DNA of 64,000 nucleotides from Cymbomonas tetramitiformis (lineage: Eukaryota; Chlorophyta; Pyramimonadophyceae; Pyramimonadales; Pyramimonadaceae), in NCBI GenBank assembly GCA_001247695.2, contig LGRX02026005.1:1-64000 (forward strand), given 5' to 3'. Below, one piece after another: positions 20,659 through 30,470 of this stretch. Under the pieces are notes generated by a model, which had not been told where the DNA came from, made no database searches, and worked only from the letters and a program-made list of their open reading frames with translations. The translations under genes were made by a program, and so were the position numbers. The number at the start of each line of letters is the position of its first letter. The first letter of the stretch is position 1.

Positions 20659-22827
20659 TCATGCCAATCTCCCAGAGCACCACCAGAGTGAGGTGCTCGG
20701 GCTGCGGGCGTCGACGAGCGAGTGATTTGCCGAGATGGCCGAGGCCCGCGGCTTCACGACGAAGCTGCCGTCAGCGAAGTCCTCGTAATCGTCCGTGTTG
20801 TAACCCGTGAGATCAACCGGTTCGACGGCGGCGTGGTCCACGGTCTGAACGAACCCAGCGAACTCACCGTCCGCGTCCGCTGTGGTGGTCACCCGCGCCG
20901 ATTGAAGTGGCGCGGGCTTCACATCTTCTCCCTGCGAGACAGGCATAGCAGGGGCCGGCACGGCGGATGCCGATGCCGCCGCACCACCTGCCGGAACCTG
21001 CTCCTCCGGTGTGGCCACCGCCGCGGCGGGCACGCACACCAGAGCCGAAGCCCCCTGCCCGTTACCGGCAGGAGGCGGGAAAGATGCGTGAGTGTAATGC
21101 ACCCGCGGGTTGGCCGCGGAGTGAACCTCCGCGGCAAGATCGTCGAGCCTGCGGAGAATGTCGTCTCCCTCGGAATCCGGCTGCTGCTCCACGGTGAAGC
21201 CGTAGGCGGACACGTCAATGCCGCCCACCGCTCCCGCACAAAGCACCGCGGGCGGCCCGTACGCGGCCGCCGCACGCGCGAAGGACTCCGCCCCGTCATC
21301 CGCCGCCTGCTGGAACAATGCACACATGGCGAGCGCGTGCACTCCCTCTGCGTCTTCCTCGTCGATGGGAATGCAAAATGCCGCGGCAGAAGTGGGCGGG
21401 TGTTGGCGCCCGCCCAACGGGCAGTCGCGGTAAAAGTGATACGCCTCACCTTTCCCCGCCTTCTTGCACCTACCGCAGAACGGCTTGGCCCGTTGATCGT
21501 CGCGGTCGAATCCCACCGGCGGGGCCTTGTGGGTCCCCACACGGAATCCTCGCGGCTGCTGCCCCCGCTGCTGCTGCTGCCGCTGCTGCACCCGCTCCCG
21601 TTGTTGCCGCACAACCGGAGCGGCCTCACCGTGTTGCCGCTGCACAAGCTCCTTGAGCTCCGTGATCTTTTGAAGAAGGGCGTCGTACTCGCTGCTGGAA
21701 AGGTGAGCGGAGACGCCGTCCGCGTCCGAAGCCACCTTCCCCCCGCCCGTCTGTGCCCAAGCCTGGTAAATCTCCACAACCATGGCACGGAGCGAAACCA
21801 GTGACACCTGAGCCAAGTCAGCGGCCATGGGATAGCGGACCTTCACCGCAGCGTAGAAGGTCGGGTCGAGGCGGGTGTAGAGGCTCAATTTTCTGGTAGC
21901 CTCCGTCGGTGTCCAGTCAGACGCCCTGTTATCCCGCACCAAACGCTGTTCCTTAGCCAAGATCGGCTGCGGGTCAACGTTTGCGGGATAACGTAACGCG
22001 GCGTGCTCCTCCTGCTGCGACTCCCGTAGTGCCACCGGCACACAGCCCTTGATAACGTCAACGAGAGCTCGCCGTCCATCTCGGTCAGTCGAAGAATCCG
22101 TACCAGTGAGCCAGACGTAGGCGTTGCTGTGCTTCTCCACCACGAGAGCCAGAACGTCGTACAAGAGGCCATTCACCTTGTTGACCACCGGAGCCCGAGG
22201 GTCGTCGAGGTCAAAGGCACACAGTTCCAGTCCGGCCGACTGAAACTCCGTACGCAGCTGCACCACCAGGTCGGACAGAAGGCCAGCGTCGTCCGTACCG
22301 CGAAAATGATGTTTCTTGTCACCAAGAATATCCTCACGGATACTCTTGGCCCAAGCCCGATGGAGTCGCGCCTTGTAGATCTCGTCGACGAGCTTGGACC
22401 GGTCCTGCAGGTAACGCCTGACGGCAACGTCCTCGTCTACGTTTGATGCAGGGTTGGGGGTAGGAACAAAAGGCGTAGCCGCTGTCGGTGTGTTCCGCAC
22501 CCCGTCGATCAACCTCAAAGAGGCATCGATGTCACTGTCCCTCGTGAGGGACTTCTTGGATCTTGTGAGTACTCCCATCTCTAGAAATGCCTGAGGGGAG
22601 GCGGTACGCTGTAACACGTTTGGGTAGGGTCGCGGAGAAAATGTGACGTCACAGACACGGAAAGAGCGGTCGGGCCATGCTAGCGAGGGGCGAAGGAAGA
22701 TGTCGTCGAAGTCAAAGGTGCCAAGGTCACCAGCCCAAAATACGGTAGCAGGCAGGATCAGAGCGAGCAGAAAACCGTGGATAATGGACATTGCGACGAC
22801 GAAACCCAATCCAAGCCGGCACCCCAT
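20659..22827 (-). CDS. Gag-like polyprotein of the gag-only LTR element
   Basis: Uninterrupted 722-codon frame starting 153 bases after the 5' LTR. Residues ~12-35 are hydrophobic (SIIHGFLLALILPATVFW), unusual for Gag; translation could instead begin at a later Met, such as the one before GVLTRSKKSLTRDSD. Residues ~130-380 are mixed alpha-helical, capsid-like sequence (RRYLQDRSKLVDEIYKARL). A short coiled coil and Gln-rich tract (RVQQRQQQQRGQQPRG) follow at ~400-445. Then comes a zinc-knuckle-like CGRC-x9-H-x4-C motif whose middle spacer is five residues longer than the usual CCHC. The C-terminal ~250 residues are Ala/Pro-rich and acidic. Neither a protease DSG/DTG motif nor RT motifs are present. 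Inferred role is RNA packaging and particle assembly. Confidence 0.7.
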   Translation of the reverse strand: MGCRLGLGFVVAMSIIHGFLLALILPATVFWAGDLGTFDFDDIFLRPSLAWPDRSFRVCDVTFSPRPYPNVLQRTASPQAFLEMGVLTRSKKSLTRDSDIDASLRLIDGVRNTPTAATPFVPTPNPASNVDEDVAVRRYLQDRSKLVDEIYKARLHRAWAKSIREDILGDKKHHFRGTDDAGLLSDLVVQLRTEFQSAGLELCAFDLDDPRAPVVNKVNGLLYDVLALVVEKHSNAYVWLTGTDSSTDRDGRRALVDVIKGCVPVALRESQQEEHAALRYPANVDPQPILAKEQRLVRDNRASDWTPTEATRKLSLYTRLDPTFYAAVKVRYPMAADLAQVSLVSLRAMVVEIYQAWAQTGGGKVASDADGVSAHLSSSEYDALLQKITELKELVQRQHGEAAPVVRQQRERVQQRQQQQRGQQPRGFRVGTHKAPPVGFDRDDQRAKPFCGRCKKAGKGEAYHFYRDCPLGGRQHPPTSAAAFCIPIDEEDAEGVHALAMCALFQQAADDGAESFARAAAAYGPPAVLCAGAVGGIDVSAYGFTVEQQPDSEGDDILRRLDDLAAEVHSAANPRVHYTHASFPPPAGNGQGASALVCVPAAAVATPEEQVPAGGAAASASAVPAPAMPVSQGEDVKPAPLQSARVTTTADADGEFAGFVQTVDHAAVEPVDLTGYNTDDYEDFADGSFVVKPRASAISANHSLVDARSPSTSLWWCSGRLA

Positions 22828-22979
22828 AGCTGCGGCCCAAAGTCGCTCACCGCAAGCCGCTCATCTCATAATCTCCACTAATGCCCAAACGCGCAAACGC
22901 GCACCACCTCTCCGAGCGGCCGTTTAGCCAATCATGGCCAAACTAGCAAGTGGAATAAAGCGTGGATGGGGCCACGACC

Positions 22980-23235
22980 TACCGGAATATCCTAGTCCAC
23001 TAGATATCAGAGGGTCCCGAACTGTGTGGATAAACTCTCTCAAGATAAATAAACCCTAAGCTAGATATACCCGGAACGGTCTCGCAACGGTCTCGGATAC
23101 TAGCCTACCTGTGACACAGCGTGTGTCACAGCACGAACCTATAGATCAGTCAGCGGTCCAGTGTTGGTCCTAGGGGTCTGTCATAGGGGCCTGCACCGGG
23201 ACTCCCAGTCAGGGCTGCCTATACAGATTCCAGCA
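22980..23235 (-). repeat. 5' LTR of the gag-only element
   Basis: 256-bp LTR nearly identical to 19125-19380, flanked by TSD TATTC at 23236. Confidence 0.9.
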
Positions 23236-23261
23236 TATTCCAAGCGATCCAACGTGATTCA

Positions 23262-24447
23262 AGTAGCATGCAAATGTTCATTCCAACGGGTACCCAAGCG
23301 CCGTACATCGCCCAAACATGATTCAAAATAATATTTTGGACTATAACCAGCATTAAACTGGGCCTATAGGTTGTCGGGGATGCATGGCTGAGTGTCGGTC
23401 ATGCGCTAAGACCTCGCTGTCAGCACAGGTGTACGCGTACGCAAGTAGCATGCTAGGAATCGCCCCAACGGGCGCCCTAGCGCCATATATCGCACGGTCA
23501 TGATTTGATATGATAATTCGGACTACGAGACGTACTGATTTGGGCATGGTTGATAATGGAGGTGCATGATTGAGTGGTGGGGACGAGGTGCTAGGGCCCG
23601 GTAGACAGAGTACCGGTACGCATACACAAGTAGCATGCTCGTAATCATCCCAACGGGTACCCAAGCGCCGTACATCGCCCAAACATGATTCAAAATAATA
23701 TTTTGGACTATAACCAGCATTAAACTGGGCCTATAGGTTGTCGGGGATGCATGGCTGAGTGTCGGTCATGCGCTAAGACCTCGCTGTCAGCACAGGTGTA
23801 CGCGTACGCAAGTAGCATGCTAGGAATCGCCCCAACGGGCGCCCTAGCGCCATATATCGCACGGGCATGATTTGATATGATAATTCGGACTACGAGACGT
23901 ACTGATTTGGGCATGGTTGATAATGGAGGTGCATGATTGAGTGGTGGGGACGAGGTGCTAGGGCCTGGTAGACAGAGTACCAGTACGCATACACAAGTAG
24001 CATGCTCGTAATCATCCCAACGGGTACCCAAGCGCCGTACATCGCCCAAACATGATTCAAAATAATATTTTGGACTATAACCAGCATTAAACTGGGCCTA
24101 TAGGTTGTCGGGGATGCATGGCTGAGTGTCGGTCATGCGCTAAGACCTCGCTGTCAGCACAGGTGTACGCGTACGCAAGTAGCATGCTAGGAATCGCCCC
24201 AACGGGCGCCCTAGCGCCATATATCGCACGGGCATGATTTGATATGATAATTCGGACTACGAGACGTACTGATTTGGGCATGGTTGATAATGGAGGTGCA
24301 TGATTGAGTGGTGGGGACGAGGTGCTAGGGCCTGGTAGACAGAGTACCAGTACGCATACACAAGTAGCATGCTCGTAATCATCCCAACGGGTACCCAAGC
24401 GCCGTACATCGCCCAAACATGATTCAAAATAATATTTTGGACTACGA
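23262..24447. repeat. 367-bp higher-order satellite, ~3.2 copies of a dimer
   Basis: Units repeat with exactly 367 bp (for example 23353, 23720, 24087). Each is a dimer of two diverged ~183-bp monomers, both opening AAGTAGCATGC and containing CCCAACGGG. Copies are almost identical, with single-base changes. The array lies inside TIR element 1, right of the gag-only element. The identical 109-codon minus-strand frames are artefacts. Confidence 0.93.
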
Positions 24448-25087
24448 GAAACTAATTTTGTGGCATAATGTAGGGGGAAATAATTTTCGGGGAATTTAGC
24501 ATGGGAGGGGGCACTACAGGGGAGCTGAAATCAGTCCTGGCTCAAAATTTGGGTGTTACAGCCATACACATACAGATTTTTTACATTCCTATCGTGCATA
24601 ATGTACACAAATGTCACATAACACTTTATAGGTCACACAGTTCCAAGTATTGAGGAAGTTATGGCTGTTTAGGGTTTGGGTTTGGGTGTGCGGAAAATGA
24701 TATGTTTGAGGGGCCGCCAACAACCACGCTTGGCGATAGGAATGACGCATTTAATGCATGCTATGCATATGGAAAGGCCATGAGCAAGTAAATTTGTCAT
24801 CTATACATGTATATCGAATTTTAGAAGCCTTCACGACCGCCATACTGTGACTTATGTTCTTATGTCACACGTTCGCGCGGAGCCAATTCAATAATTTTCG
24901 TCCTTGAAAAAAGCGAATTTCGGATTTTTGGCGGGTGTGGGTCATATTCCATCACCGCGCGGGCCCAAATTCATATCAATCACGCAAGTGACTCGCTAGA
25001 TATCTTCAATACCTTCCAATATCGAAACATGATGGTTGGTTTGACCTCCAAGGCCTCGCATGAGGGTCTCTCAAGGGTTATAGTGTC
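24448..25087. other. Interior of TIR element 1, no gene seen
   Basis: AT-rich sequence without recognisable coding capacity. The transposase expected of an autonomous relative is absent. Confidence 0.6.
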
Positions 25088-25710
25088 CAGTACTTGTAAC
25101 AGTACTGAGCAAAATAAATTATTTTCAGGCATTTTACCCATCGAAAGCGCGCTCAAAATACACCACCTTAAACTTGATGGTGGCATGTATACACGTTTTC
25201 AGAAATTCAAAAGGGTCATAAATGAATTTTCTGAGATGTGGTTTGACCTATATGACCAAGTTTAATGCCGGCTACGTCTATTTTACTACGGTACTTGTAA
25301 CAGTACTGAAGCTCCGGGCAGTAGCCATATATATGATATAATAAGATAGTGCAGGTGTTATCGAACAGTAACACGCGCACACCTTATGAGCGGGTGATGA
25401 GTGCAGACTTCGTCAGAAGATTCTGCTCTTGCACAACGCTAGCTCATCTATACCGAATGCCTCCCATCTCACAGATGGTACCGCTATTGGGTTGCGAACC
25501 CGAGGCATTGGTTGAACGACTAGTATCGGCAGAACGAATGATGCGTTCGCCATATGATACCCGCATGCTTGTTCCGCACATGCTAGAAGCGAAGATGATT
25601 TCTTCTCCGAACCGTTCGGTACTTCAAGATAGCATCTTGCTTCGCCATCCTCGAGTCCGACATACGGCCTCTCGATGACAGGTGTCATTCAAGTCTTTCC
25701 TTGAATAAAT

Positions 25711-26042
25711 TGCGAGAAGACCCAGTCAGAAAACAGACAGGTCAAACAGGAAGCACTGCAGCGCTCAGGGTTTCGCACTCAGAATCTCTCTCAACATACA
25801 GAAGATATAATATATATAGTTCTAGTATGCTGAGTGTGATGCGAAATGAGCTAGTGTGCTCTGTCTCATGTGACAACCGAACTCGATCAGAGGAGATGAC
25901 AATCAGGTCAGTGAAGTAGTCAGAGGTGTCGAGCCGTATCGGTGATGACAGCGGTCAGGTCGAGTCGGTGATGACTGCGGTCATGACGGGTCGGTGATGA
26001 CAACTCTGATGACTGAGCTCGGACTGAATGTCAACTCCAGCA
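25711..26042 (-). repeat. 3' LTR of the copia element
   Basis: 332-bp LTR, starting TGCTGGAG and ending TCTCGCA on the coding strand. Confidence 0.93.
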
Positions 26043-26744
26043 CACCACCTCGAGTGAGGTGGTCAGACCAATAACCAATCAAACCAAGATACATGCCACT
26101 AATCCAGTGCCAGAACCAAAATCCAGAAAGATGATGGAAATGGTGGAACTGCAGTCACACCGTGTCAGGGCTGAAAACCCTGAAAAGCTGGTCCGTAGAC
26201 CCAACGTCCTGACACGGTCAGTAATCTGTTCCTGGTGCCACCCTGCTGTCGGGGGAATAGTGATGTGTCATGTCTCTGGAGGTCCACACACCGTGGCTGC
26301 AAGCTATCCGGGGTGCTTCGTCAGGGTTAGGATAAGAAGTGCCGAAGCAGGTCCAGATCCGCCCGTCACCGGAAAGACTTACTGCAGAGGGAGAATGAAG
26401 AAAGAGACCATGACTGACAGCAGCGGTGGCTCTCACGGTCGGAACAGACACTGTAGTGATACTGTGACTAATGCAGTGCAGCTAATATCATAGAGTGAGC
26501 TCGGAATATCAATGTATCCATATACACAAATGCATTAATGAGCGCCATATCATTTTCTATCTAGTATAGTGATTCAGATTCTAGGGAAACAGTAACTAAC
26601 ATAAAGTAACCAGCCATAAGTAAGTTTGAATATAGGCCAGTACCTGCAAAGCACAGTCAGCTGCACAAACAACCCAAAACAGGAAAGCAGGAAAACAAGG
26701 TACTCACAGTCAGATCATGCTGCTGCTTTCTGAGTACCAGTAAA
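26043..26744. other. 3' untranslated region of the copia element
   Basis: No coding sequence is supported. The purine-rich tract adjoining the 3' LTR is part of a small hairpin (CACCACCTC...GAGGTGGTC in plus orientation). Confidence 0.6.
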
Positions 26745-29700
26745 TCATTTCTGAATAACTGCAGCCTGAGCCTTGCCCATGGCCATGTATTGCTGGAACA
26801 TCTGGATGAAGTAGGGCTGCATGTCCTTGACTGGAGGAACTGGTTTTGTATAAGGGTCTGCCAGGTTCCGAGGTGATGGGACTCTGGCACACCGAATCCA
26901 GTTCAATCTGACAAAGTCTCGGAGAACATGAAATCTGATAATCACATGCTTCACCTTCTCGGAGAGGAGGTGATGCTCAACAATAGATCTGCATGCATCA
27001 TTATCCAGCAGTAGAGGAATAGGCAACTCCAGGCGGGGCTGAGCTGAAGCTGTACTGATATACTCTCTGTTTCGGTTGTTCTGGAATCTGAGGGGATTGA
27101 TTTCATCTGTGCTGAGCTCATCAGGAATTGTAGGAGAGTTTGGGCGAACTGATGTCAGGCCGTCTGCTGGCTTGTTTTGTTTTTCAAGCAGACGCCTGAG
27201 CACTGAGGATGTCTGGAGGGAAGGCATGTCAAAGTGAATGTCTGTAGCTGCTCTGTCAAGGTACTGAATAGCATGGTCAAGATCGGAATCAAGGGGCTGC
27301 TGGGTATCAATACGGTGAGCAATAGAACCAAATATCTCAGTGAGCATAAACATCAGTGACACCAACCGCTGAGCTGCCGTACTGGCTGCAACATACTCTG
27401 ACCCTGTGGAGGAGACCTCAGTAATGGTCTGCCTCCCTGAGTGCCACTGCAAGATCATACCAGCCAGGAATATCACGGAGCCAGAATAGGACCGGGCATC
27501 ATTCTCTAAGTCCCTGGCCAGGTCAGCATCTGAATAACAGAACATGGTGATGACCTTGACCGGAGTCTCGGGATAGTAGAATGCCAGAGAGTAATGAGCC
27601 GTGCTGTCCATATACTGCGCAATTCTGATAAGAGCCTTCATGGACTCCTCAGAAGGGCATGATACAAACTGAGCCAGATAGATTACAGGATAGTAGCAAT
27701 CAGGTCGTGAGCCACGGGCCAGCCATAGCAGTGAGCCGAGGATAGATCTGTAGCTGGGGACAAGGGACAGGTCTGGATCTGCTGGTTTCTTGATGATGAG
27801 CTTCGGGTCCATAGGAGTCCTGTAGGAATGAGCTGTGATGTTGTTGTTGGCCATCAAGTCCTTGATCTGTCTGGACTGGCAAAGGTAGATACCAAGCTGA
27901 TCCTGCCTGACCCGCATCTGGAGAACCGAGGTGACCTCTCCGAGATGCTTAGCCAGAAACCTGGCTCTGAATGCTGCCCAAAAGGCATCCTCAAGCTCTG
28001 TACTGGCAACCAGAATGAAGTCATCCACATAGACAACACACATGGCCTTGACCAAATCAGTGTAGATGAAATATATGCAGTCATCATGAGAGGACTGTCT
28101 GAATGTCACATCGCCGAACATAAAGCTGAGCATGAATATCTTAACCAGTCTCTGCCAGGAAGCACCGGCCACCTTAAGGCCATACAGTGCATAGTACAGT
28201 AAAGCACCACCGAACCCCTGATAGGTGTACCCACCCGGAAATGATACCCATACTGGGACATCCAGCTTAGCATTCATAAAGGCCTGGGAGACATCGAAGT
28301 GGCTCATCTTCAGACTGAAGATGCTGCCGAAGATGAAGGCCAGTCTGAAGGCATAAAGCTGAGGTGTGGTACATGTGGTCTCCCACGGAAGGTAGCCGTA
28401 TGTCTGCTTACCATTAGCACACAGTCTGGTTTTGAAGATCTGCCGTGTGCCGGATGGTGCTGAGGGGTCTGGTTTGAAGGGTCCGGAAAACACAAAGAGA
28501 GTGGTCAGGCCTTTGGTACCCGAGGGAAGGTGCCCCGGGACCATTTTATTGTCGGTGGCCAGACCAGCCACTTCGGCATCCATAGCCTCCTGCCACTGAA
28601 CTGCTTCTGGGGTGGAAAGTGCCTGCTTGACACCATGGACTGGCTTGAGCTGGGGTGCAGAAATATTGAACATGTGCACCACCAACTCTTTGGGTCCTGA
28701 TCTGATGAAACTGTCAGCTGAGGTGTACTGCTGTGGAATGTACTCGGGGCGGACATCTCTGCTGGGATCATCGGAGAAGGGGAGGAAGGCGGCGGCATGG
28801 GTGGACGGAAAGCTGACGAGGGTAGCAGGAAGGTCCATATGCCAACCATAGGTAGACTCGGGAGTAGGCTCAAATATTACACCATAAGGTGTGCTGCTGC
28901 CTCTATCGGTGGAGATAATGATAGCGCCATATGATGGGTGCCTGCGGCTCTCTCGGGCTCTGACAATTGTCCAGATCGGATAGTGCTCATTGACCGAGAC
29001 GGTCTTCCTATAGTGTGCGACATACACCAGCAGGTGTCTGTAGTGTGTACCGTCGGGTGTGGACTTGACATAATGTACCACGTCAGTCCAGGTATTGTCC
29101 CTCGACGGAACAGAGAGAAGCACACAGCCGTAAGACTGTCTGTCGGAGGTGCAGTAGTATGAGCTGATCCCGATGATGCTGGCATAGGTACAGTCGAGTG
29201 TCTCTGAGAAGGGAGATGGCCTGATAAAGGTAGCATCAACCTGTCTGTCAGCTGCCATAGTGTCTGGAAATGCTGACATAGATCTGCCCAGGTGCTCATA
29301 AGTAGGTATCCAGTGTGGCTTGCCCACAAGGTGTACTGTGCCGTCGGTGGTATCTAGGATTTTGTAGGCATTAGAGCCCATAGAGATACCAACCATACGG
29401 CCTGCCCATGATCTGTTCTGAAGCTTTGATGAGATGCCTGGCTGTCTGCTGTTCCTCTGCTGACTGTCCATAACCACATAGCAGTGTGCACCAAATGCAC
29501 GGAGACGACGGTACTGAAAGTGATGACCTGTCATAGTGTGGATAGGAGTAGTCACCACTTCCTTGTGTGGTGTAATGGACCACAACAAGGCACCGTGCTT
29601 AGCCGCAAGCGGCCAGTAGCTGAGGTCGAGTCCAGAAGCTGTAAGGATGGACCGGATCATACGGGACAGGATGCCAGTGACATTCTCCGCATAGGGATTG

Positions 29701-30470
29701 TCCGTATGGACTGTGGGAGAAGAGGTCTGGTGGATAATGCCATGCTGCTGATAGGCTGCTCGGCATTTGGCATCTGCCATCTCAGGTGCACAATCAGTCC
29801 TCAGCACCATCTCGGAGTCTGAGACTGTAGAGGTGGACAGGAATAGCTCATCAATGCCGTAGGAGAGGGATCTGGTATAGCCAATGAATCTCAGGAGACA
29901 TACATAGTAGTCTGCCTTAGAGGCAACGGTGAACACAAATAGGTATCTGGTGGAGATGTCAATGAAGTGGATACGGTATCTGTGCCCATTGTAGCCAATG
30001 GGTGAGATGGGGCCTGTCATGTCTGAGGCCCATTTCCGGGCTGGCTGTTGCTGACTGGTACGGAGGCGGTCTCTGCTCGGGGCTGGTTTCTGTTTGAGGC
30101 CCGTCGTAGCACAGACTGCACACCACTGAGAGCAAGTGGTAAGTGAAGCAAGAGCTGCTCTGGAACACTGTGGTCTGCCCAAGTCTACCCCTGGCATGTC
30201 GTAGAGACGGAGGATACGGGTCATCGAGGCATGCCCGAGAGCATCATGCAGCTCAACAGGAGGACTGACCCTGATCGGGGTGTGGCGGTCTCGGTAGAGG
30301 ATGCAGATGGGAAAGGGTGTGCCATCGATGAAGACCCGACCAGGTCCACCGTCAGAACCAGCTGGGGTGAGAGGGTGTGTAGAGGTGTATGTCTGTTTCC
30401 CAAGATAGCTGAATAACCCCGTAGTACCAGTGGGCCAGATATGATTTGTAATACCTCCATAGTACAGGTC
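26745..30470 (-). CDS. pol: Copia Pol: integrase, reverse transcriptase, RNase H
   Basis: The frame is open from about 30470 to 26745, overlapping the end of the gag-protease frame; its first ATG is 30224. Integrase zinc region: LHDALGHAS upstream of that ATG, then CSQWCAVC. Catalytic core: DMTGP, LRTDCAPE and the PYAEN glutamate supply D,D,E. The RT region (Copia family RVT_2) has FDVSQAF and the YVDD box near 28030. RNase H follows with YSDADLARD and GSEYVAAS. The zinc-region histidine lies before the ATG, so the product must be made by joining the gag-protease frame: by eye a single -1 shift near 30470 is needed. That could be programmed or a damaging indel. Otherwise all catalytic residues look present. 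Confidence 0.88.
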   Translation of the reverse strand, partial: DLYYGGITNHIWPTGTTGLFSYLGKQTYTSTHPLTPAGSDGGPGRVFIDGTPFPICILYRDRHTPIRVSPPVELHDALGHASMTRILRLYDMPGVDLGRPQCSRAALASLTTCSQWCAVCATTGLKQKPAPSRDRLRTSQQQPARKWASDMTGPISPIGYNGHRYRIHFIDISTRYLFVFTVASKADYYVCLLRFIGYTRSLSYGIDELFLSTSTVSDSEMVLRTDCAPEMADAKCRAAYQQHGIIHQTSSPTVHTDNPYAENVTGILSRMIRSILTASGLDLSYWPLAAKHGALLWSITPHKEVVTTPIHTMTGHHFQYRRLRAFGAHCYVVMDSQQRNSRQPGISSKLQNRSWAGRMVGISMGSNAYKILDTTDGTVHLVGKPHWIPTYEHLGRSMSAFPDTMAADRQVDATFIRPSPFSETLDCTYASIIGISSYYCTSDRQSYGCVLLSVPSRDNTWTDVVHYVKSTPDGTHYRHLLVYVAHYRKTVSVNEHYPIWTIVRARESRRHPSYGAIIISTDRGSSTPYGVIFEPTPESTYGWHMDLPATLVSFPSTHAAAFLPFSDDPSRDVRPEYIPQQYTSADSFIRSGPKELVVHMFNISAPQLKPVHGVKQALSTPEAVQWQEAMDAEVAGLATDNKMVPGHLPSGTKGLTTLFVFSGPFKPDPSAPSGTRQIFKTRLCANGKQTYGYLPWETTCTTPQLYAFRLAFIFGSIFSLKMSHFDVSQAFMNAKLDVPVWVSFPGGYTYQGFGGALLYYALYGLKVAGASWQRLVKIFMLSFMFGDVTFRQSSHDDCIYFIYTDLVKAMCVVYVDDFILVASTELEDAFWAAFRARFLAKHLGEVTSVLQMRVRQDQLGIYLCQSRQIKDLMANNNITAHSYRTPMDPKLIIKKPADPDLSLVPSYRSILGSLLWLARGSRPDCYYPVIYLAQFVSCPSEESMKALIRIAQYMDSTAHYSLAFYYPETPVKVITMFCYSDADLARDLENDARSYSGSVIFLAGMILQWHSGRQTITEVSSTGSEYVAASTAAQRLVSLMFMLTEIFGSIAHRIDTQQPLDSDLDHAIQYLDRAATDIHFDMPSLQTSSVLRRLLEKQNKPADGLTSVRPNSPTIPDELSTDEINPLRFQNNRNREYISTASAQPRLELPIPLLLDNDACRSIVEHHLLSEKVKHVIIRFHVLRDFVRLNWIRCARVPSPRNLADPYTKPVPPVKDMQPYFIQMFQQYMAMGKAQAAVIQK

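Larger units (their letters stand above)
19125..23235 (-). mobile_element. Gag-only LTR retrotransposon (TR-GAG-like), TSD TATTC
   Basis: LTRs of exactly 256 bp lie at 19125-19380 and 22980-23235 (TACCGGAATATCC...GATTCCAGCA), with only two differences noticed. TATTC occurs at 19120-19124 and 23236-23240. Coding is on the minus strand, so the right LTR is 5'. Five bases after it comes TGGCCCCATCCACG (from 22974), a likely primer-binding site. The 3' LTR is preceded by GGGGTGGTG. The 3.6-kb interior encodes a Gag-like protein and a small signal-peptide protein but no protease, integrase or RT. Such elements depend on a partner's enzymes; the copia element nearby has similar ends and priming site. 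Confidence 0.88.
18683..25326. mobile_element. TIR element 1 (GGCTACTGCCCG ends) with subterminal palindromes
   Basis: Both ends read GGCTACTGCCCGG inward (18683 and, complementary, 25326). Four copies of a self-complementary 20-mer CAGTACTTGTAAYAGTACTG lie near the ends: 18696-18715, inverted at 18726-18745, 25088-25107 and 25289-25308. Insertion was into an AT repeat of the Ty3 LTR, so the target duplication is ambiguous. No transposase is present. Non-nested content is about 2.5 kb, part of it satellite. The gag-only LTR element 19125-23235 sits inside. Confidence 0.8.

Noticed and set aside
20722..21804. 360-codon plus-strand ORF
   Set aside because: Antisense shadow of the Gag frame 20659-22827 in GC-rich DNA; the sense frame has the zinc knuckle and a coherent domain order.
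23353..24416. Three identical 109-codon minus-strand ORFs
   Set aside because: They recur at the 367-bp period of the satellite and include its spacer; an artefact of repetition.
25349..25678. 109-codon ORF, also present at 55184-55513
   Set aside because: Lies within the Ty3 LTR in both places; LTRs rarely encode proteins and no domain is visible.
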